A stretch of 48,865 bases of DNA from Galactobacter sp052108535 (GCA_052108535.1 JBQDZM010000022.1:1-48865), one strand, 5' to 3'. Counted from the stretch's first letter, positions 16,836 to 25,549 are shown. Made by a program: numbers and translations. Notes: a model not told the origin generated them from the sequence alone.

Positions 16836-19088
16836 GTGACCGGTACACCGGAAGAACCCCAGCCCACCGCAGGTGGTCCCGCTGCGACTCCGCAGCAGCA
16901 TGTGCTCAACGACCGCTATGAACTCAGCAGGTTGATCGGACGCGGCGGCATGGCCGATGTCTGGCTGGCCCGTGACGTCCTGCTCGGCCGTGACGTCGCA
17001 GTGAAGATCTTGCGCTCTGACCTGGCCAGAGATGAGACGTTCCAGGCCCGTTTCCGTCGTGAAGCCAAGGCTGTTGCAGGCCTCAACGACCACGGCATCG
17101 TGGCTGTGTATGACACCGGGGACACGGATGTGCAGTTGCCCGGTGAGCACGTTGGCCTGAAGGTTCCCTTCATCGTCATGGAGTACGTGAAGGGGCATAC
17201 GCTCAAGTCACGCCTCGCCAATGGCCCCTTGTCCCTGCGGGATGCCTCCAACGCCACGCTCGGGGTGCTGGCAGCCCTGGCGGCTTCGCACGCTCAGGGC
17301 ATCGTCCACCGCGACATCAAACCCGCCAACGTGATGATCACCGAGGCTGGCACCGTGAAGGTCATGGACTTCGGGATCGCTCGCGCCGTGGCGGACTCCG
17401 CTGCGACCATGACGCAGACCCAGGCCGTGGTCGGCACCGCCCAGTACCTCTCCCCCGAGCAGGCTCGCGGAGAGACCGTGGACGCTCGAAGCGACCTGTA
17501 CTCCACGGGTTGCCTGCTCTTCGAACTACTCACCGGGCGCACGCCGTTTGTGGGTGAGAGTCCGGTTTCCGTGGCGTACCAGCATGTGGGAGAACCCGCC
17601 CCTGCCCCGTCGTCGCTGAATCCAGACGTCACACCTCAGCTCGACGCCGTGTTGGCACGTGCGTTGAACAAGGACCGGGATCACCGTTTCCAGACCGCGC
17701 AGGAGTTCGCGACTGCTCTGCGTGCGGCGCAGCACGGTCAGATGCCTGCCGGTGCCTACGGAGCAGCCGCCGCGTCCGCGGATCCGGCGACGGCCATGAC
17801 TCAAGCCCTGCCCATGGCTGCGGCCGAGTCCGCCCCGGACCTGGCCCAGACGGGTAGCTGGACCGGCCTGATTCCCAAACCCGGTGAGGATGAGGAGGCC
17901 GAGCAACAATCCGAGGCCAAACGCAAGAAGCGCAAGAAGATCATCTGGATCGTCTCGATCATCCTGGTGCTGCTTGTCGCCGTCGGAAGCTTCTTCCTGG
18001 TCAGGTACTTGCAGGACCAGGCGGAGAAGAACGCCCGAGTCGCGGTGCCAGACGTCAAGGGCCAGACCCAGGCGCAGGCGGAGACAGCGCTGAAGGACAA
18101 GGACTTGGTCCCGGTGGCCACGGACGTCTTCAGTGACGACGTGAAACGCGGTTCGGTCGTGGACACCGACCCAGGTGCCGGAATGCAGGCCAAGAAGGGG
18201 TCTGACGTGACCCTGCGGGTTTCTCGCGGCCCCGAGCAGGTGACCATCCCTGAAAACCTTGTGGGCAAGAGTCAGGACGAGGCCAGGAAGGCACTCACGG
18301 ACCTCGGATTCGAGGTCTCCGCTGACGTGACCAAGGTGGAACACGACAAGATCAAGAAGGATCTTGTGGTGAACACCGATCCTGCGCTTGGGGAGACCGT
18401 GGAGAACGGCTCCGCCATTACCCTGAAGGTTTCGAAGGGGCAGGTGCAGATCCCTGGCGATCTCAAGGGTCAGGACGTGGCGCAGGCAACCAAGACGCTG
18501 ACGGATCTGGGCCTCAAGGTCAACGGGGAGAGCAAAACCGTGGCCAACGATGAGGTGGAGGAAGGCAAGGTCGTCGGCACGGATCCGAAGGCTGGTTCCA
18601 CGGTCAAGGTTGGCGGTGCCGTGACCCTGCAGGTCTCCGATGGCAAGGTCGAACTGCCGAAGGATCTGGTCGGCAAGACCAAGGATGAGGCCAAGAAGGC
18701 CCTGGACGATGCCGGATTGACCTCTCAGGAGTTCCCGGAGGGAGACTCCGCGAAGAAGGCCGGAACGGTGATCAAGGTGGAAGCCGACGGGCAATCTGAC
18801 GGCCGTGTCTCCCGCCAGGCGCTCGTCACAGTGACGGTGTCCTCCGGCAAGGTCAAGGTCCCGGACGTGTCCGGGAAGAACAAGGACGAGGCCACGAAGA
18901 TCCTTGAGGGTGATTCGTACCAGCTCAAGGTGCAGATTCGTGAGGACCACAGCGACACTGACGCTCCGGGAACGGTGCTGTTCCAGACGCCGCAGGGCGA
19001 TGAAACGGTTGAGGCTGGCACCACGGTGACGTTGACCGTGGCAGACGCTTCCAGCGGTGACAGTGGCGACGATGATGACGATGATTGA
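16836..19088 (+). CDS. pknB: PASTA-repeat Ser/Thr protein kinase PknB
   Basis: 750 residues from GTG at 16836, with a strong ribosome site AAGGAGGTG. The kinase domain (~27-300) has GRGGMADVW, Lys57, Asp160 in VHRDIKPAN, DFG at 178-180 and activation threonines in ATMTQTQAVVG. One membrane helix lies at ~369-391. Five PASTA repeats follow (starting near VAVPDVKG, VTIPENLVG, VQIPGDLKG, VELPKDLVG and VKVPDVSG), against four in M. tuberculosis. The protein ends in a run of Asp residues. PASTA repeats sense muropeptides or lipid II. It closes the operon and is followed by a strong hairpin. Confidence 0.97.
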   Translation: MTGTPEEPQPTAGGPAATPQQHVLNDRYELSRLIGRGGMADVWLARDVLLGRDVAVKILRSDLARDETFQARFRREAKAVAGLNDHGIVAVYDTGDTDVQLPGEHVGLKVPFIVMEYVKGHTLKSRLANGPLSLRDASNATLGVLAALAASHAQGIVHRDIKPANVMITEAGTVKVMDFGIARAVADSAATMTQTQAVVGTAQYLSPEQARGETVDARSDLYSTGCLLFELLTGRTPFVGESPVSVAYQHVGEPAPAPSSLNPDVTPQLDAVLARALNKDRDHRFQTAQEFATALRAAQHGQMPAGAYGAAAASADPATAMTQALPMAAAESAPDLAQTGSWTGLIPKPGEDEEAEQQSEAKRKKRKKIIWIVSIILVLLVAVGSFFLVRYLQDQAEKNARVAVPDVKGQTQAQAETALKDKDLVPVATDVFSDDVKRGSVVDTDPGAGMQAKKGSDVTLRVSRGPEQVTIPENLVGKSQDEARKALTDLGFEVSADVTKVEHDKIKKDLVVNTDPALGETVENGSAITLKVSKGQVQIPGDLKGQDVAQATKTLTDLGLKVNGESKTVANDEVEEGKVVGTDPKAGSTVKVGGAVTLQVSDGKVELPKDLVGKTKDEAKKALDDAGLTSQEFPEGDSAKKAGTVIKVEADGQSDGRVSRQALVTVTVSSGKVKVPDVSGKNKDEATKILEGDSYQLKVQIREDHSDTDAPGTVLFQTPQGDETVEAGTTVTLTVADASSGDSGDDDDDD

Positions 19089-19185
19089 AGAGCTCGGTGG
19101 GAGGAACGCTGGGACCGGGATCGGGATTGGCGGTGGGGCCCGCGTAGCCCCTGACCCAGCCTCGTAGCCCTAGCTGGGGTCCAAT

Positions 19186-19231
19186 GCGCGACGGCGGGTG
19201 GCCACCTCAAGGTGGCCACCCGCCGTCGCGC
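19186..19231. terminator. Perfect 21-bp hairpin between pknB and pabA
   Basis: Perfect arms at 19186-19206 and 19211-19231 around the loop TCAA, lengthened by a wobble pair and 3 further pairs. It lies between convergent genes. A TTTTC run occurs about 10 bp past the right arm. It is a likely bidirectional terminator and unusually long. Confidence 0.8.
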
Positions 19232-19303
19232 GTTGTGGACTTTTCAAAGGGCTGCGCCCCGCAGGTGGTTCACTCCCCCAAGTGGTTCACTCCCCTAGCT
19301 AGT

Positions 19304-19960
19304 TCAGTCGCGAAGCAACGGGGACAGCGCAGCGGCGCGGGCCGCCGCACCGTGCGATCCCAGGGACTCCAACCAGTTTCCGAGCATGCGATATCCGCCC
19401 TCGGTGAGCACGGATTCCGGGTGGAACTGCACGCCCCAGAGGGGTGCGCTGCGGTGGGCCAGGCCCATGATCACGCCGTCGTCGGTGGAGGCGGTGACCT
19501 CCAGCTGCTCCGGTACCGTGTCGGGGCGGACAGCCAGCGAGTGGTACCGCGTGGCCGTGAAGGGCTGAGGCACGCCGTCGAAGAGCGGGTGGTCGCCGTG
19601 GCGCACCACGGAGGTCTTTCCGTGCATCAGCTGTTCGGCATGGACCACGACGCCGCCAAAGGCTTCTGCGAGTGCCTGATGACCCAGGCAGACCCCGAAG
19701 AGGGGCTGAGACGTGGTCTCGGCCTGGCGGATGACGTCCAGGCAGACGCCGGCTCCTGCCGGATCACCGGGGCCTGGGGAGACCAGGACACCGTCCACCT
19801 CCTCCATCAGGGAAAAGACTTCGTCTGCCGAGATGTCGTCGTTCCGGATCACCTGCGTCTGCGCGCCGAGTTCCCGGAGGTATCCCACCAACGTGTAGAC
19901 GAAGCTGTCGTAGTTATCGATGACGAGCACCTTGGGTGCTGACGGGTTCGTTGAGGTCAT
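19304..19960 (-). CDS. pabA: Glutamine amidotransferase, PabA/TrpG type
   Basis: 218 residues. A class I glutamine amidotransferase with nucleophile Cys91 in GVCLGHQALAEAFGG, and His179 and Glu181 in GVQFHPES. The opening VLVIDNYDSFVYTLVGYL is typical of the aminodeoxychorismate/anthranilate synthase small subunit. It releases ammonia from glutamine for PABA (folate) or anthranilate synthesis. Its location next to pknB and crgA is the conserved actinobacterial position usually named pabA or trpG; no partner synthase is in the window. The downstream hairpin separates it from pknB. Confidence 0.9.
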   Translation of the reverse strand: MTSTNPSAPKVLVIDNYDSFVYTLVGYLRELGAQTQVIRNDDISADEVFSLMEEVDGVLVSPGPGDPAGAGVCLDVIRQAETTSQPLFGVCLGHQALAEAFGGVVVHAEQLMHGKTSVVRHGDHPLFDGVPQPFTATRYHSLAVRPDTVPEQLEVTASTDDGVIMGLAHRSAPLWGVQFHPESVLTEGGYRMLGNWLESLGSHGAAARAAALSPLLRD

Positions 19961-19972
19961 GGGAGGCCCTCC

Positions 19973-20176
19973 TCAGGCCGAGGGTGACAGGTCGGTGATC
20001 GTCCCGGCAGGCGCCGGGAGGGCGTCCACCGTGGAGTCATTCCAGGGGGAGAACTGGTTGGCCCAGGGGAAGACGAAATTCATCAGGGCCAGGACCACGA
20101 AGGCCAGCAGCAAGAGCGTCTGGATGATGCGGATCCACAAGGGGCCGGGCAGGTGTCGGAAGAGCCAGGCGTACAT
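19973..20176 (-). CDS. Small membrane protein linked to sortase
   Basis: 67 residues from ATG at 20176, overlapping the sortase stop (TGATG arrangement), so translation is probably coupled. One membrane helix (~IIQTLLLLAFVVLALMNFVF) is followed by a short extracellular tail. It lies 12 bp before pabA in the same direction. I do not recognise a family. A small membrane protein in this position may assist the sortase, but that is inference. Confidence 0.7.
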   Translation of the reverse strand: MYAWLFRHLPGPLWIRIIQTLLLLAFVVLALMNFVFPWANQFSPWNDSTVDALPAPAGTITDLSPSA

Positions 20177-20901
20177 CACTCGCCCTCCTCAACGCCGGTG
20201 GTCTTCTTGACGATGTCCGCGATCTCGCCCGGAACCTCACCCGGTCCGGACTCCGCCGTTTGTTCCATGTGGACAATCATGCGCATCCTCGTGGTGAACG
20301 GCGGATCGCAGGTCGTCAGGGTCAATTGGGAGATGCTCGGTTCCTCGTTCGGTTTCCCGGGGACGGGGAGCAGCACGCTGGAGGTTGCGGGAGAGACGAT
20401 GGTGCGGGAGGTGAACGTGTACGTCCAGATGCCTTCAGCCGTCTGCACGTAGGCCTTATCGCCGTCCTTCAGCTTGTCCATGTCCCAGAACACCTGGCCG
20501 TGGGTCTGCCGGTGGCCTGCCATGGCCACGTTGCCGAGCTCGCCCGGAAGCTGGGTGGAGGGATAGTGGCCCACTCCGATAGTGTTCATGATTTCGTCGC
20601 TGGTGCCTTCTGCGATGGGTTTGGCGTAACCGTCGCCGAAGCGCGGGACATAGAGGATGCCCCACACCTTGCCTTCCAGGGGTTGAGTGGGCTTCACCCC
20701 GTCCTTGGCGTTGCCCCAATCCTCGGTGACCTCCGTGATGGCGTCCTTCTGCACGGCATCCGCCTCGATGTTGGTCCACCACAGCTGCCACACGACGAAA
20801 AGCAGAAGGACCAGTCCTGCGGTCAGGAGGATTTCACCGAATCCACCGACCACGGTGGAGACGACACCGCGTCGCTGCCGCTGCGCTGCTCTTTGCCCCA
20901 C
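20176..20901 (-). CDS. srtE: Class E sortase
   Basis: 241 residues from GTG at 20901, preceded by AGGAGA at 7 bp; an earlier in-frame ATG (20961) adds 20 residues without a ribosome site. It has an N-terminal membrane anchor and a sortase domain with catalytic His130 in AMAGHRQTHG, Cys198 in LTLTTCDPPF and Arg205. The TLTTC motif is normal for class E enzymes of actinobacteria, which anchor LAxTG-type proteins to peptidoglycan. It is located beside crgA, as in related genomes. Confidence 0.92.
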   Translation of the reverse strand: MGQRAAQRQRRGVVSTVVGGFGEILLTAGLVLLLFVVWQLWWTNIEADAVQKDAITEVTEDWGNAKDGVKPTQPLEGKVWGILYVPRFGDGYAKPIAEGTSDEIMNTIGVGHYPSTQLPGELGNVAMAGHRQTHGQVFWDMDKLKDGDKAYVQTAEGIWTYTFTSRTIVSPATSSVLLPVPGKPNEEPSISQLTLTTCDPPFTTRMRMIVHMEQTAESGPGEVPGEIADIVKKTTGVEEGE

Positions 20902-21035
20902 GTAAGTGTCTCCTTGGCAGGTTGGGACCCATGTGCGTTTCCTCGATACACTTGAGGTCACGTGTCCGCCGAAGTGGCGAACACCATCAAGCCTATCGCC
21001 CGCCGCGCCCAGAATCCGTGGCTCAGGAGGAAACC

Positions 21036-21374
21036 GTGCCAGAGTCCACGTCCAGGAATCACGATCACACCGACAAGGCCTTCGCCGACTTGGCCAAGAT
21101 CGGCAATCCGGCCAAGCGCGCCGAGGCCGAGGAGAAGATCGAGGCCAAGCGCGTCAAGGCGGCCAAGGCGGAAGAGTTCAAGCCCGTTGCCACCTGGTAC
21201 AAGGTGGTCATGTTCGGTCTGATGATCCTGGGCCTGCTCTGGATCGTCACGTTCTACATTGCAGCCATGGTCGGCGTGGACATCCCGATCCCGGGGATCG
21301 GCAACTGGAACATCATGATCGGCTTCGGCGCGGCCTTGGTCGGTTTCATCATGATGATGGGCTGGCGCGACTAG
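21036..21374 (+). CDS. crgA: Cell division protein CrgA
   Basis: 112 residues from GTG at 21036, with AGGAGG at 21025-21030. A charged, coiled N-terminus is followed by two membrane helices (YKVVMFGLMILGLLWIVTFY and IMIGFGAALVGFIMMM) that end close to the C-terminus, the normal CrgA layout. CrgA binds FtsZ and PBPs and tunes septation. The N-terminal region rich in Lys/Glu/Ala is longer than in streptomycetes. Its stop overlaps the stop of the convergent acetyltransferase gene. Confidence 0.93.
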   Translation: MPESTSRNHDHTDKAFADLAKIGNPAKRAEAEEKIEAKRVKAAKAEEFKPVATWYKVVMFGLMILGLLWIVTFYIAAMVGVDIPIPGIGNWNIMIGFGAALVGFIMMMGWRD

Positions 21375-22312
21375 CGCAGCACCTGGGTCACCCCGGTCCG
21401 CGCGGGCCGGAACCCCACCCGCTCGTAGACTCCGTTGGCTCCGGTGGGGCTGGCGGCGTCCACGCCGAGGTCGACTCTGTCCGCGCCGGCGGCTTTGGCC
21501 GCCCGCACCACGTCGGTGAGCAGATCCGTCGCGAGGTGTTTGCCCCTGGCCGCCCTACGGGTGCCCACCAGCGCAACGTAGACCTCGCCGGGAACCCAGA
21601 TCTCGGAGAGCACGAACGCGTCCACGCCTGATCCGTCCTGGTTCAGCGCCACCCGGGAGAGATCCAGCCGGAGCACGCGCTGCTGCCATATGTGCGCCCA
21701 CCGTTCCGGAGAGGTCTGCGAGGACCCCCAATGGTCCGCAAAGGCCTCGTTCCTAGCTCCCAGCACCGCGTCACGGTCGTCTTGGCGCATGACCCTGCCG
21801 ACCACGGCAGTACCCGGGTCCTGCCACTGAGCCAGGTCGATCCGCATGTCCGTGAAGTAGCGGGCCGGCTCGAAGCCCAGCTCGGTCAACAGTTCCGAGG
21901 CATCGGAATCGTGTTCACGCCCCCAGGCATGCACCACCACTGGGACGCCTGGGAAGCGTTCTGCCGCCAGGCTCCGTCCCCTCTCCACGGCCCACGTGGT
22001 CAGCGCCGTGCCCGCTCCTCGCCCACGAGCGTCCGGATGAACGTCGCCAAACAGATTGACCGGGATCTCTCCGTCGAGAACCGCGTCTGCGACCCGGAGT
22101 CCCACGCAGCCCAGGATCGTTCCATCCCTGTCGATGGCCAGCCGAGCATCCTCCTCGAGAGTGAACCCTGGCATCCGCCATTGCTCTTCCTGATCCTCGA
22201 CGTCGATGAATTCATCCGTGTCGTCGTGAACGGCAGCGGCGTTGAACAGCGCGGTCACCGCGTCGAGGTCCGCCCACGTCACGGGACGCAGGCTCACATC
22301 GGACGTACTCAT
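21371..22312 (-). CDS. Tandem GNAT acetyltransferase
   Basis: 313 residues from ATG at 22312, with AGAGGA 7 bp upstream; the reading frame continues further upstream without support. Two GNAT domains are visible: an N-terminal one with the acetyl-CoA loop VHPDARGRGAGTAL and a C-terminal one with VGTRRAARGKHLATDLL and SPTGANGVYERVGF. Double-GNAT proteins include mycothiol synthase MshD, but motif details here do not single that out, so the substrate stays open. Its upstream region is the DnaA-box cluster. Confidence 0.85.
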   Translation of the reverse strand: MSTSDVSLRPVTWADLDAVTALFNAAAVHDDTDEFIDVEDQEEQWRMPGFTLEEDARLAIDRDGTILGCVGLRVADAVLDGEIPVNLFGDVHPDARGRGAGTALTTWAVERGRSLAAERFPGVPVVVHAWGREHDSDASELLTELGFEPARYFTDMRIDLAQWQDPGTAVVGRVMRQDDRDAVLGARNEAFADHWGSSQTSPERWAHIWQQRVLRLDLSRVALNQDGSGVDAFVLSEIWVPGEVYVALVGTRRAARGKHLATDLLTDVVRAAKAAGADRVDLGVDAASPTGANGVYERVGFRPARTGVTQVLR

Positions 22313-23017
22313 GGGGATTCCTCTCATCGCTGCGACACCAACACCAATGATTGGCGTATGCCAATCACTTGCAGTCACTGAACACCACACTGGAACCTCA
22401 GTCCACACCCCCGAGGCCTCCTCGCGCCACGCCCCGACGTCCACTCCGACAGAACCCCCATGGATGCACACATTGTTCACAAGAGTTATCCACACCTGTG
22501 GATCCAACTTGTGGGATGGCGTCCAGATTCCGACCTGAAACGGCGTCTCACCTGGGTTCACAAGGGAACGGACCTGCTCTGCGCGGCTAAATCACACGTA
22601 TGTAAGTTGTCCACACTTGTGCACAGACCATGTGAACAAGCGGTTCACACCGCTCACTCCAGGCGTGCACTTCGCTGCGATTGAGTCGATTTTTCGCCAA
22701 TGAACCCGGTACTGTCCCCACGAGTACACAGCCTGTTCGCTCAAGTTATCCACAGCTGTGGATGCTGACTGTGGGTAATCGAACACGGTCGTTCTGCACG
22801 GCCTCGGACACAGGACCCCACCACCCGGAATCCCGCCCCAAAATCGCCGTCATTCGTAGATTCTTACGAGTCCGTCTCTCGTCGAACCACACGCTTGTAA
22901 GTTGTCCACATTGTGCACAAGGGCTGTGAACAACAAGGGCCACCGCCCATCCGAGATCGGATCGACGGTGGCCACTCGCGGCTCAGGGTAGCTCAGCCCC
23001 ACCCCATAAGAGGTAGC
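22313..23017. other. 705-bp intergenic region with DnaA-box cluster
   Basis: No gene is supported. At least twelve DnaA-box-like 9-mers occur at 22473-22933: TTGTTCACA (22473, +), TTATCCACA (22486, +), GGATCCACA (22497, -), TTGTCCACA (22607, +), TTGTGCACA (22617, +), TTGTTCACA (22631, -), TTATCCACA (22746, +), GCATCCACA (22757, -), TTACCCACA (22770, -), TTGTCCACA (22902, +), TTGTGCACA (22911, +) and TTGTTCACA (22925, -). They form four modules in the order A-B-A'-B'. AT-richer stretches lie at 22678-22700 and 22838-22870. Likely a DnaA-binding or titration locus. Confidence 0.75.
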
Positions 23018-23911
23018 TCAGCCCACCCCGTAATACGTCCGGAAGTACAGGTCGGTGGCGCGTTCCCCGCCGTAATAGCCCAGGCCGACCAAGGCAACCA
23101 ACAGCACCAAGGTGATCACCAGATGCGTCGTAGCCACGGACTTGGCCCCTGCGGGAGAGATCAGGGCCTTTCGGCGGCCGATCTCGTAGATCAGCCCCAA
23201 CAGCACTCCGACCAGAAGGCCGCCCAGGTGGGCCTCCCACGCGATACCGGAACGCATGAACCCGTAGGCAAAGTTGATGCCAAGGATCACGGCCATGCTG
23301 ATCAGGTTGTTGCGGTCCTTCCTCAAGGCGATGAGCAGGGCACCGCCCAACGCGAAGATGCCGCCGGAGGCGCCCAGCGCCGGGGCGGACCAGTTCAGCA
23401 ACCCCATGGCTGCATTGCCGCCGATCACGCCGAGCAGGAACACCGAGGCGAAGCGCCACCGCCCCAGGTGCGGTTCGAGAACCCGGCCAAGGAACCACAG
23501 GGACAGCATGTTCATGACCAGGTGAATGGAGATCACGTCATGGCTGTCATGCAGGAACCCGGAGGTGAGCAGCCGCCAGATCTCCTCGGGGATCAGAGGA
23601 GCGTAGAACACGAAACGGTTCTCAAAGGCGGAGGAGGCCAACTGACCCAGGTAGACCACCACGCAGATCGCCATGATCGCATAGGTGATCACAGGGGTGG
23701 CGGCCGTGGTGCGCTTCACCCGCGGCTGCTTCACGGCGGCCTGCCTGGCGCAGTCCACACACAGCACACCCACCGCTGCGGGCCGCTGACATTCCGGGCA
23801 CACCGGCCGTCCGCAGCGTTGGCACCGCACATAGCTGACACGGTCGGTGTGGCGGGGGCACACGGGTGCCTCACCGGATCCGGTGGCACCGTATCTGGGT
23901 GCTTCGGTCAT
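23018..23911 (-). CDS. Rhomboid family intramembrane serine protease
   Basis: 297 residues from ATG at 23911, with AAGGA upstream. An N-terminal zinc-ribbon-like segment carries Cys/His pairs (CPRH, CQRCGRPVCPEC, C-x2-C) at ~18-54, followed by six or seven membrane helices. The catalytic dyad is Ser182 in GASGGIFAL and His228 in WEAHLGG. HLVMNMLSLWFLGRVLE is the usual helix 2 motif. It cleaves membrane substrates within the bilayer; substrates are unknown. It lies downstream of ppiA, separated by a strong terminator. Confidence 0.93.
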   Translation of the reverse strand: MTEAPRYGATGSGEAPVCPRHTDRVSYVRCQRCGRPVCPECQRPAAVGVLCVDCARQAAVKQPRVKRTTAATPVITYAIMAICVVVYLGQLASSAFENRFVFYAPLIPEEIWRLLTSGFLHDSHDVISIHLVMNMLSLWFLGRVLEPHLGRWRFASVFLLGVIGGNAAMGLLNWSAPALGASGGIFALGGALLIALRKDRNNLISMAVILGINFAYGFMRSGIAWEAHLGGLLVGVLLGLIYEIGRRKALISPAGAKSVATTHLVITLVLLVALVGLGYYGGERATDLYFRTYYGVG

Positions 23912-23950
23912 GGATGGTCCTTAATGATGATCTGGAGGCGCTAAAGAAAA

Positions 23951-23999
23951 CGAGTGGGCGGTGGGGGTGGGATTCGCTCCCACCGCCACCGCCCACTCG
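23951..23999 (-). terminator. Rho-independent terminator of ppiA
   Basis: 22-bp arms (23951-23972 and 23978-23999, one mismatch) around the loop TTCGC. On the minus strand the hairpin is followed by TTTTCTTT, so it stops ppiA transcription. One copy of the dispersed 9-mer (as CGTCGGGCA, 23998-24006) sits at its base. Confidence 0.9.
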
Positions 24000-24045
24000 T
24001 CGGGCATTGAGGCCCGTCTGGGCCCAACCCGGTTGGGAGCCTGGC

Positions 24046-24591
24046 TCAGGCTTCCTTGATGTCGATGGACTCGATCACGACGTCCTCGAGCGGCTTGTCG
24101 CGGCCGTCGGTCGCGACGGAGTTGAGCTGGTCAACAATGGCCTTGGATTCGTCGTTGGCCACCTCACCGAAGATGGTGTGCTTGCCCTGCAGCCAGGTGG
24201 TGGGCACGGAGGTGATGAAGAACTGGGAACCGTTGGTTCCGCGGCCCATACGGATGCCGGCGTTGGCCATGGCCAGCTTGTAGGGCTCGGTGAAGTCCAG
24301 ATCGGGGCTGATCTCGTCGTCGAAGGCGTAGCCGGGGCCACCGATGCCCTGACCCAGCGGGTCACCACCCTGGATCATGAAATCCTTGATGATGCGGTGG
24401 AAGACGGTGCCTGCGTAGAGCGAGGTGCCCTCCTTGGCCTCACCGGTGTCCGGATCGGTCCAGGCCTTCTCGCCGGTGGCCAGGCCCACGAAGTTACCAA
24501 CCGTGACGGGGGCGTGGTTCCCGAAGAGGTTGACGACGATGTCGCCGAGCGTGGTGTGAATGGTCGCTACGTGCGTAGGAATGGCAGTCAT
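24046..24591 (-). CDS. ppiA: Cyclophilin-type peptidyl-prolyl isomerase
   Basis: 181 residues, cytoplasmic (no signal peptide). Cyclophilin motifs are clear: VFHRIIKDFMIQGGDP with the catalytic Arg, NGSQFFITS and GKHTIFGEV. It catalyses cis-trans isomerisation at prolines. Position beside the origin-flanking rhomboid gene is conserved in actinobacteria. It is divergent from the Lys/Ala-rich membrane protein gene, with about 170 bp between them. Confidence 0.95.
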   Translation of the reverse strand: MTAIPTHVATIHTTLGDIVVNLFGNHAPVTVGNFVGLATGEKAWTDPDTGEAKEGTSLYAGTVFHRIIKDFMIQGGDPLGQGIGGPGYAFDDEISPDLDFTEPYKLAMANAGIRMGRGTNGSQFFITSVPTTWLQGKHTIFGEVANDESKAIVDQLNSVATDGRDKPLEDVVIESIDIKEA

Positions 24592-24763
24592 GCCTCCATT
24601 GTTTCACGTAGCCCCCCTGCAGGTCTTGGCACCGACCTGGCCTGTGTCTTCGCGTTCAGTGAACACTTCCGTTCTGGCCCGTACCCGGCATTGCCCAGGC
24701 AAGGACAGTAGTGTGGACGTATCCAGGCATACATAAACGACTTGAGCGAGTAGGTGGAACCGC

Positions 24764-25504
24764 ATGGCCAAGAAGAAGTCCGCGAAGGACGTCACCAAGA
24801 CCGTGTCAGACGCTGCAGAAAACGTCATCGATTGGGCAACCCCCAAGGTGCAGGCAGCAGCCGATGCCGTGTCCCAGAAGTACGAGGAGGTCGCGCCAAA
24901 GATCCAGGAGGGTCTCGGTGTGGCTAAGGACAAGGCTGACGACGTGCTGACCACCGCAGTGGCCAAGGGCTTGGAGCTCAAGGACGTTGCGGAGCAGAAA
25001 GCCAAGGAAACCTCGGAGAAGGCCGCTGAGAAGTACGAGGCCTCCAAGAAGGACCTCAAGAAGGCCTCTAAGTCGGCCAAGAAGAAGGCGGAGAAGGTCA
25101 AGGACGAGGCCGTGACCGCGGCCAAGAAGTCCACCAAGACCAAGAAGAAGGGTAAGGGCAAGAAGTTCTTCCTCTTCCTCCTGATCTCCGGCGTCGTGGC
25201 AGGTGCCGTTGCGGCGTGGAAGGCCTCCAAGCCCATCGAGGATCCCTGGAAGTCCCCGGTCCCCAACGAGCCGGCCCCCAAGCCCGCAGAGAAGCCCGCA
25301 GCTGAGAAGGCAGCCTCCGTGGAGGACGCCAAGGACGCCGTCGCGGAGAAGACTGAGGAGGCCAAGGAGGCTGCGAAGCACGTCGCTGACGAGGCCAAGG
25401 AGAAGGCCGCTGACGCGAAGGACGAGGCCAAGGAAGCCGCCCAGGACGTCAAGGCCAAGGCGAAGGAAACCGCTCAGGACGCCAAGGACGCTGCCAAGAA
25501 GTGA
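24764..25504 (+). CDS. Lys/Ala/Glu-rich membrane protein, LEA-like repeats
   Basis: 246 residues, highly charged. Residues ~1-125 are Lys/Ala/Glu-rich with coiled-coil character; basic KKKGKGK precedes one membrane helix (~128-147, FFLFLLISGVVAGAVAAW); a Pro-rich linker and a second Ala/Lys/Glu/Asp-rich stretch with 11-residue-like spacing (AKDEAKEAAQDV, AKETAQDAKDAAKK) follow. These resemble late-embryogenesis-abundant or apolipoprotein-like amphipathic repeats. Function is unknown; a role at the membrane or cell wall under stress is only a guess. A perfect terminator follows. Confidence 0.85.
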   Translation: MAKKKSAKDVTKTVSDAAENVIDWATPKVQAAADAVSQKYEEVAPKIQEGLGVAKDKADDVLTTAVAKGLELKDVAEQKAKETSEKAAEKYEASKKDLKKASKSAKKKAEKVKDEAVTAAKKSTKTKKKGKGKKFFLFLLISGVVAGAVAAWKASKPIEDPWKSPVPNEPAPKPAEKPAAEKAASVEDAKDAVAEKTEEAKEAAKHVADEAKEKAADAKDEAKEAAQDVKAKAKETAQDAKDAAKK

Positions 25505-25549
25505 TTCTTTCGCGGTCGAGTCGCTGATTGACTAGCGCCGAGCGCACCA

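Noticed and set aside
22473..22933. DnaA-box cluster as the primary oriC
   Set aside because: The genes to its right (rhomboid, gyrA, gyrB, recF, dnaN, dnaA) would then all be read head-on to the fork, whereas orientation changes at the dnaA-rpmH interval as in other actinobacteria.
24600..24615. Possible parS site (TGTTTCACGT) upstream of ppiA
   Set aside because: Only the left half matches the consensus TGTTTCACGTGAAACA; the right half is not palindromic.
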